Positions 62,774 through 64,000 of a stretch of 64,000 nucleotides of DNA are shown here, in pieces. The stretch is from Winogradskyella bathintestinalis (GTDB lineage: Bacteria > Bacteroidota > Bacteroidia > Flavobacteriales > Flavobacteriaceae): the NCBI RefSeq assembly GCF_030407435.1, contig NZ_JASDDK010000005.1:62001-126000 (forward strand), given 5' to 3'. The position numbers were made by a program, and so were the translations under genes. A model generated the notes under the pieces. That model ran no database searches and was not told where the DNA came from. It worked only from the letters and a program-made list of their open reading frames with translations. Position 1 is the first letter of the stretch; the number at the start of each line of letters is the position of its first letter.

Positions 62774-64000
62774 TTAACTAATATAATTCCAAATATTTCG
62801 ATATTTACTCATTTGTCTGTAAGTACTAAGTATAACGTTGTGTTCTGGTTGACTTAGGCTAGGATCTGATTTTAAAATATTTTTTGCATAATAGCGTGAT
62901 TGTTCTAAAATATCCTTGTCTTTTACAATGTCGGCTATTCTAAGATTTAAAATGCCACTTTGTTGAGTGCCCATAATATCGCCTGGACCTCGAAGTTTTA
63001 AGTCAACTTCGGCAATTTCGAAGCCATCACTACTACGAACCATAGTTTCAAGTCGTGTTTTACTATCTTGGCTTAATTTATGGCTCGTCATAAGAATACA
63101 ATAACTCTGTTCTGCACCACGTCCAACACGTCCACGTAATTGGTGCAATTGAGACAAGCCAAAGCGTTCTGCACTTTCAATAATCATAACCGAAGCGTTA
63201 GGGACATTTACACCAACTTCAATCACGGTTGTAGCCACCATAATTTGAGTTTCGCCGTTTACAAAACGCTGCATTTCGTAATCTTTATCAGCGGGTTTCA
63301 TTTTTCCATGAACAATTGAAATTTGGTAATCAGGCATAGGAAACTCTCTAGAAACACTTTCATAGCCGTCCATTAAATCTTTATAATCCATATTTTCGCT
63401 TTCTTGAATTAACGGATAGACAATATAAATTTGTCGTCCTAAAGCGATTTCATCTTTCATAAATTTAAAGACTTTCAATCTATTATTATCAAATCTATGT
63501 ACCGTTTTTATCGGTTTTCTTCCTGCTGGTAATTCGTCAATTACAGATATGTCTAAGTCTCCATAAACAGACATTGCTAACGTTCTCGGAATTGGAGTTG
63601 CAGTCATAACTAGAACATTGGGAGGAAGCTCATTTTTATGCCATAATTTTGACCTTTGTGCAACCCCAAATCTATGTTGTTCATCTATAATTGCAAGCCC
63701 TAAATTTTTGAATTTAACCTTATCTTCAAGTAAGGCGTGAGTACCAATTAAAATCTGCAAATCACCATTTTCTAAATTTTGATGAATAATTTTTCTATCT
63801 GAAGTTTTAGTTGATCCTATAAGTAGTGATATACTGATACCTAATGGTTTACATAGTTCATATAATCCTTGGTAGTGTTGAACTGACAAAATAGCAGTAG
63901 GGGCCATTAAGCAACATTGGAATCCGTTATCAAGTCCCATTAACATTGACATGAAGGCGACTATGGTTTTGCCTGAGCCTACATCCCCTTGCAAAAGTCG
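62774..64000 (-). CDS. recG: ATP-dependent DNA helicase RecG (partial, C-terminal part)
   Basis: The last 408 residues of RecG; the frame runs off the right edge, so the N-terminal wedge domain and start are missing. Visible motifs: Walker A GDVGSGKT, GTHALLED, motif II DEQHRFG, TATPIPRTL, ERFGLSQLHQLRGRVGRG and the RecG-specific TRLETMVRSSDGFEIAEVDLKLRGPGD region in part (SSDGFEIAEVDLKLRGPGD). It reverses stalled forks and migrates Holliday junctions. Confidence 0.96.
   Translation of the reverse strand, partial: RLLQGDVGSGKTIVAFMSMLMGLDNGFQCCLMAPTAILSVQHYQGLYELCKPLGISISLLIGSTKTSDRKIIHQNLENGDLQILIGTHALLEDKVKFKNLGLAIIDEQHRFGVAQRSKLWHKNELPPNVLVMTATPIPRTLAMSVYGDLDISVIDELPAGRKPIKTVHRFDNNRLKVFKFMKDEIALGRQIYIVYPLIQESENMDYKDLMDGYESVSREFPMPDYQISIVHGKMKPADKDYEMQRFVNGETQIMVATTVIEVGVNVPNASVMIIESAERFGLSQLHQLRGRVGRGAEQSYCILMTSHKLSQDSKTRLETMVRSSDGFEIAEVDLKLRGPGDIMGTQQSGILNLRIADIVKDKDILEQSRYYAKNILKSDPSLSQPEHNVILSTYRQMSKYRNIWNYIS

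Noticed and set aside
1..64000. tRNA, rRNA, tmRNA or other structured RNA genes
   Set aside because: Intergenic regions were read for acceptor-stem/CCA patterns and rRNA core motifs; none was found, although a proper covariance search was not possible.

Overview
The window is an AT-rich chromosomal segment from a member of the Bacteroidota, most probably the family Flavobacteriaceae. The signs are -7 promoter boxes of the form TAnnTTTG upstream of many genes, absence of Shine-Dalgarno sequences, two type IX secretion C-terminal sorting domains, a FecA-like TonB receptor with an N-terminal carboxypeptidase-like domain, a NusB of more than 300 residues, and flavobacterial families such as DUF3276, DUF4856, DUF6607 and the N-terminally extended DUF1573/YajC cluster. 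I see no rRNA, tRNA, intact insertion sequence, prophage or CRISPR array.

Layout. 1-10.9 kb: acyl-CoA desaturase, Crp/Fnr regulator, lipoprotein esterase, a LolD/YbbA-YbbP type ABC exporter pair, cold-shock protein, TPR-HTH sensor, a secreted PepSY-like protein, a DbpA-type RNA helicase and an MscS channel. 10.9-11.7 kb is a gene-poor patch with hairpins. 11.7-26.9 kb is mostly housekeeping: rplS, trmD, thioredoxin-like protein, CsaA, an M14 peptidase, DUF3276, an ABC exporter, leucine-type dehydrogenase, nusB, DUF1573, yajC, a DCC oxidoreductase, mutS2, ung and a small membrane protein. 27-31 kb is a reverse-strand group (orphan binding protein, nucleoside phosphorylase, DUF1835, SUI1 factor, 2OG-Fe(II) oxygenase). 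31.4-40.9 kb carries a fused branched-chain/pyruvate-type E1, three tiny tandem ORFs, a 3D-domain lipoprotein, an ExbD-like protein, an SF2 helicase, hypotheticals, and a triple-repeat T9SS cargo protein. 41-46.4 kb has pepT, a universal stress protein, pyrD, a LysE-type exporter and HMG-CoA lyase.

46.7-58.8 kb is the most coherent functional block and looks like an iron-acquisition island. A DUF4856 lipoprotein, an imelysin lipoprotein, an HTTM (vitamin K-dependent carboxylase-like) membrane protein and a FecA-like TonB receptor form one run. A second tightly spaced operon holds DUF6607, a secreted ankyrin protein, DUF2271 and a PepSY-flavodoxin-ferredoxin reductase fusion, presumably a membrane ferric or ferric-chelate reductase. 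Outer-membrane uptake, periplasmic metal handling and inner-membrane reduction could therefore be encoded side by side. 58.8-64 kb returns to guaB, a second T9SS protein, a 51-residue YqaE/Pmp3 protein, an atypical SDR and the C-terminal two-thirds of recG, cut by the window edge.

The best candidate for something undescribed is the array of tiny reverse-strand ORFs at 33486-33810. Two are clear paralogues of 28 and 29 codons whose differences are nearly all synonymous or conservative; a third shares their leader. They sit between a long dyad and a bidirectional terminator, so they resemble a complete mini-operon of microproteins.
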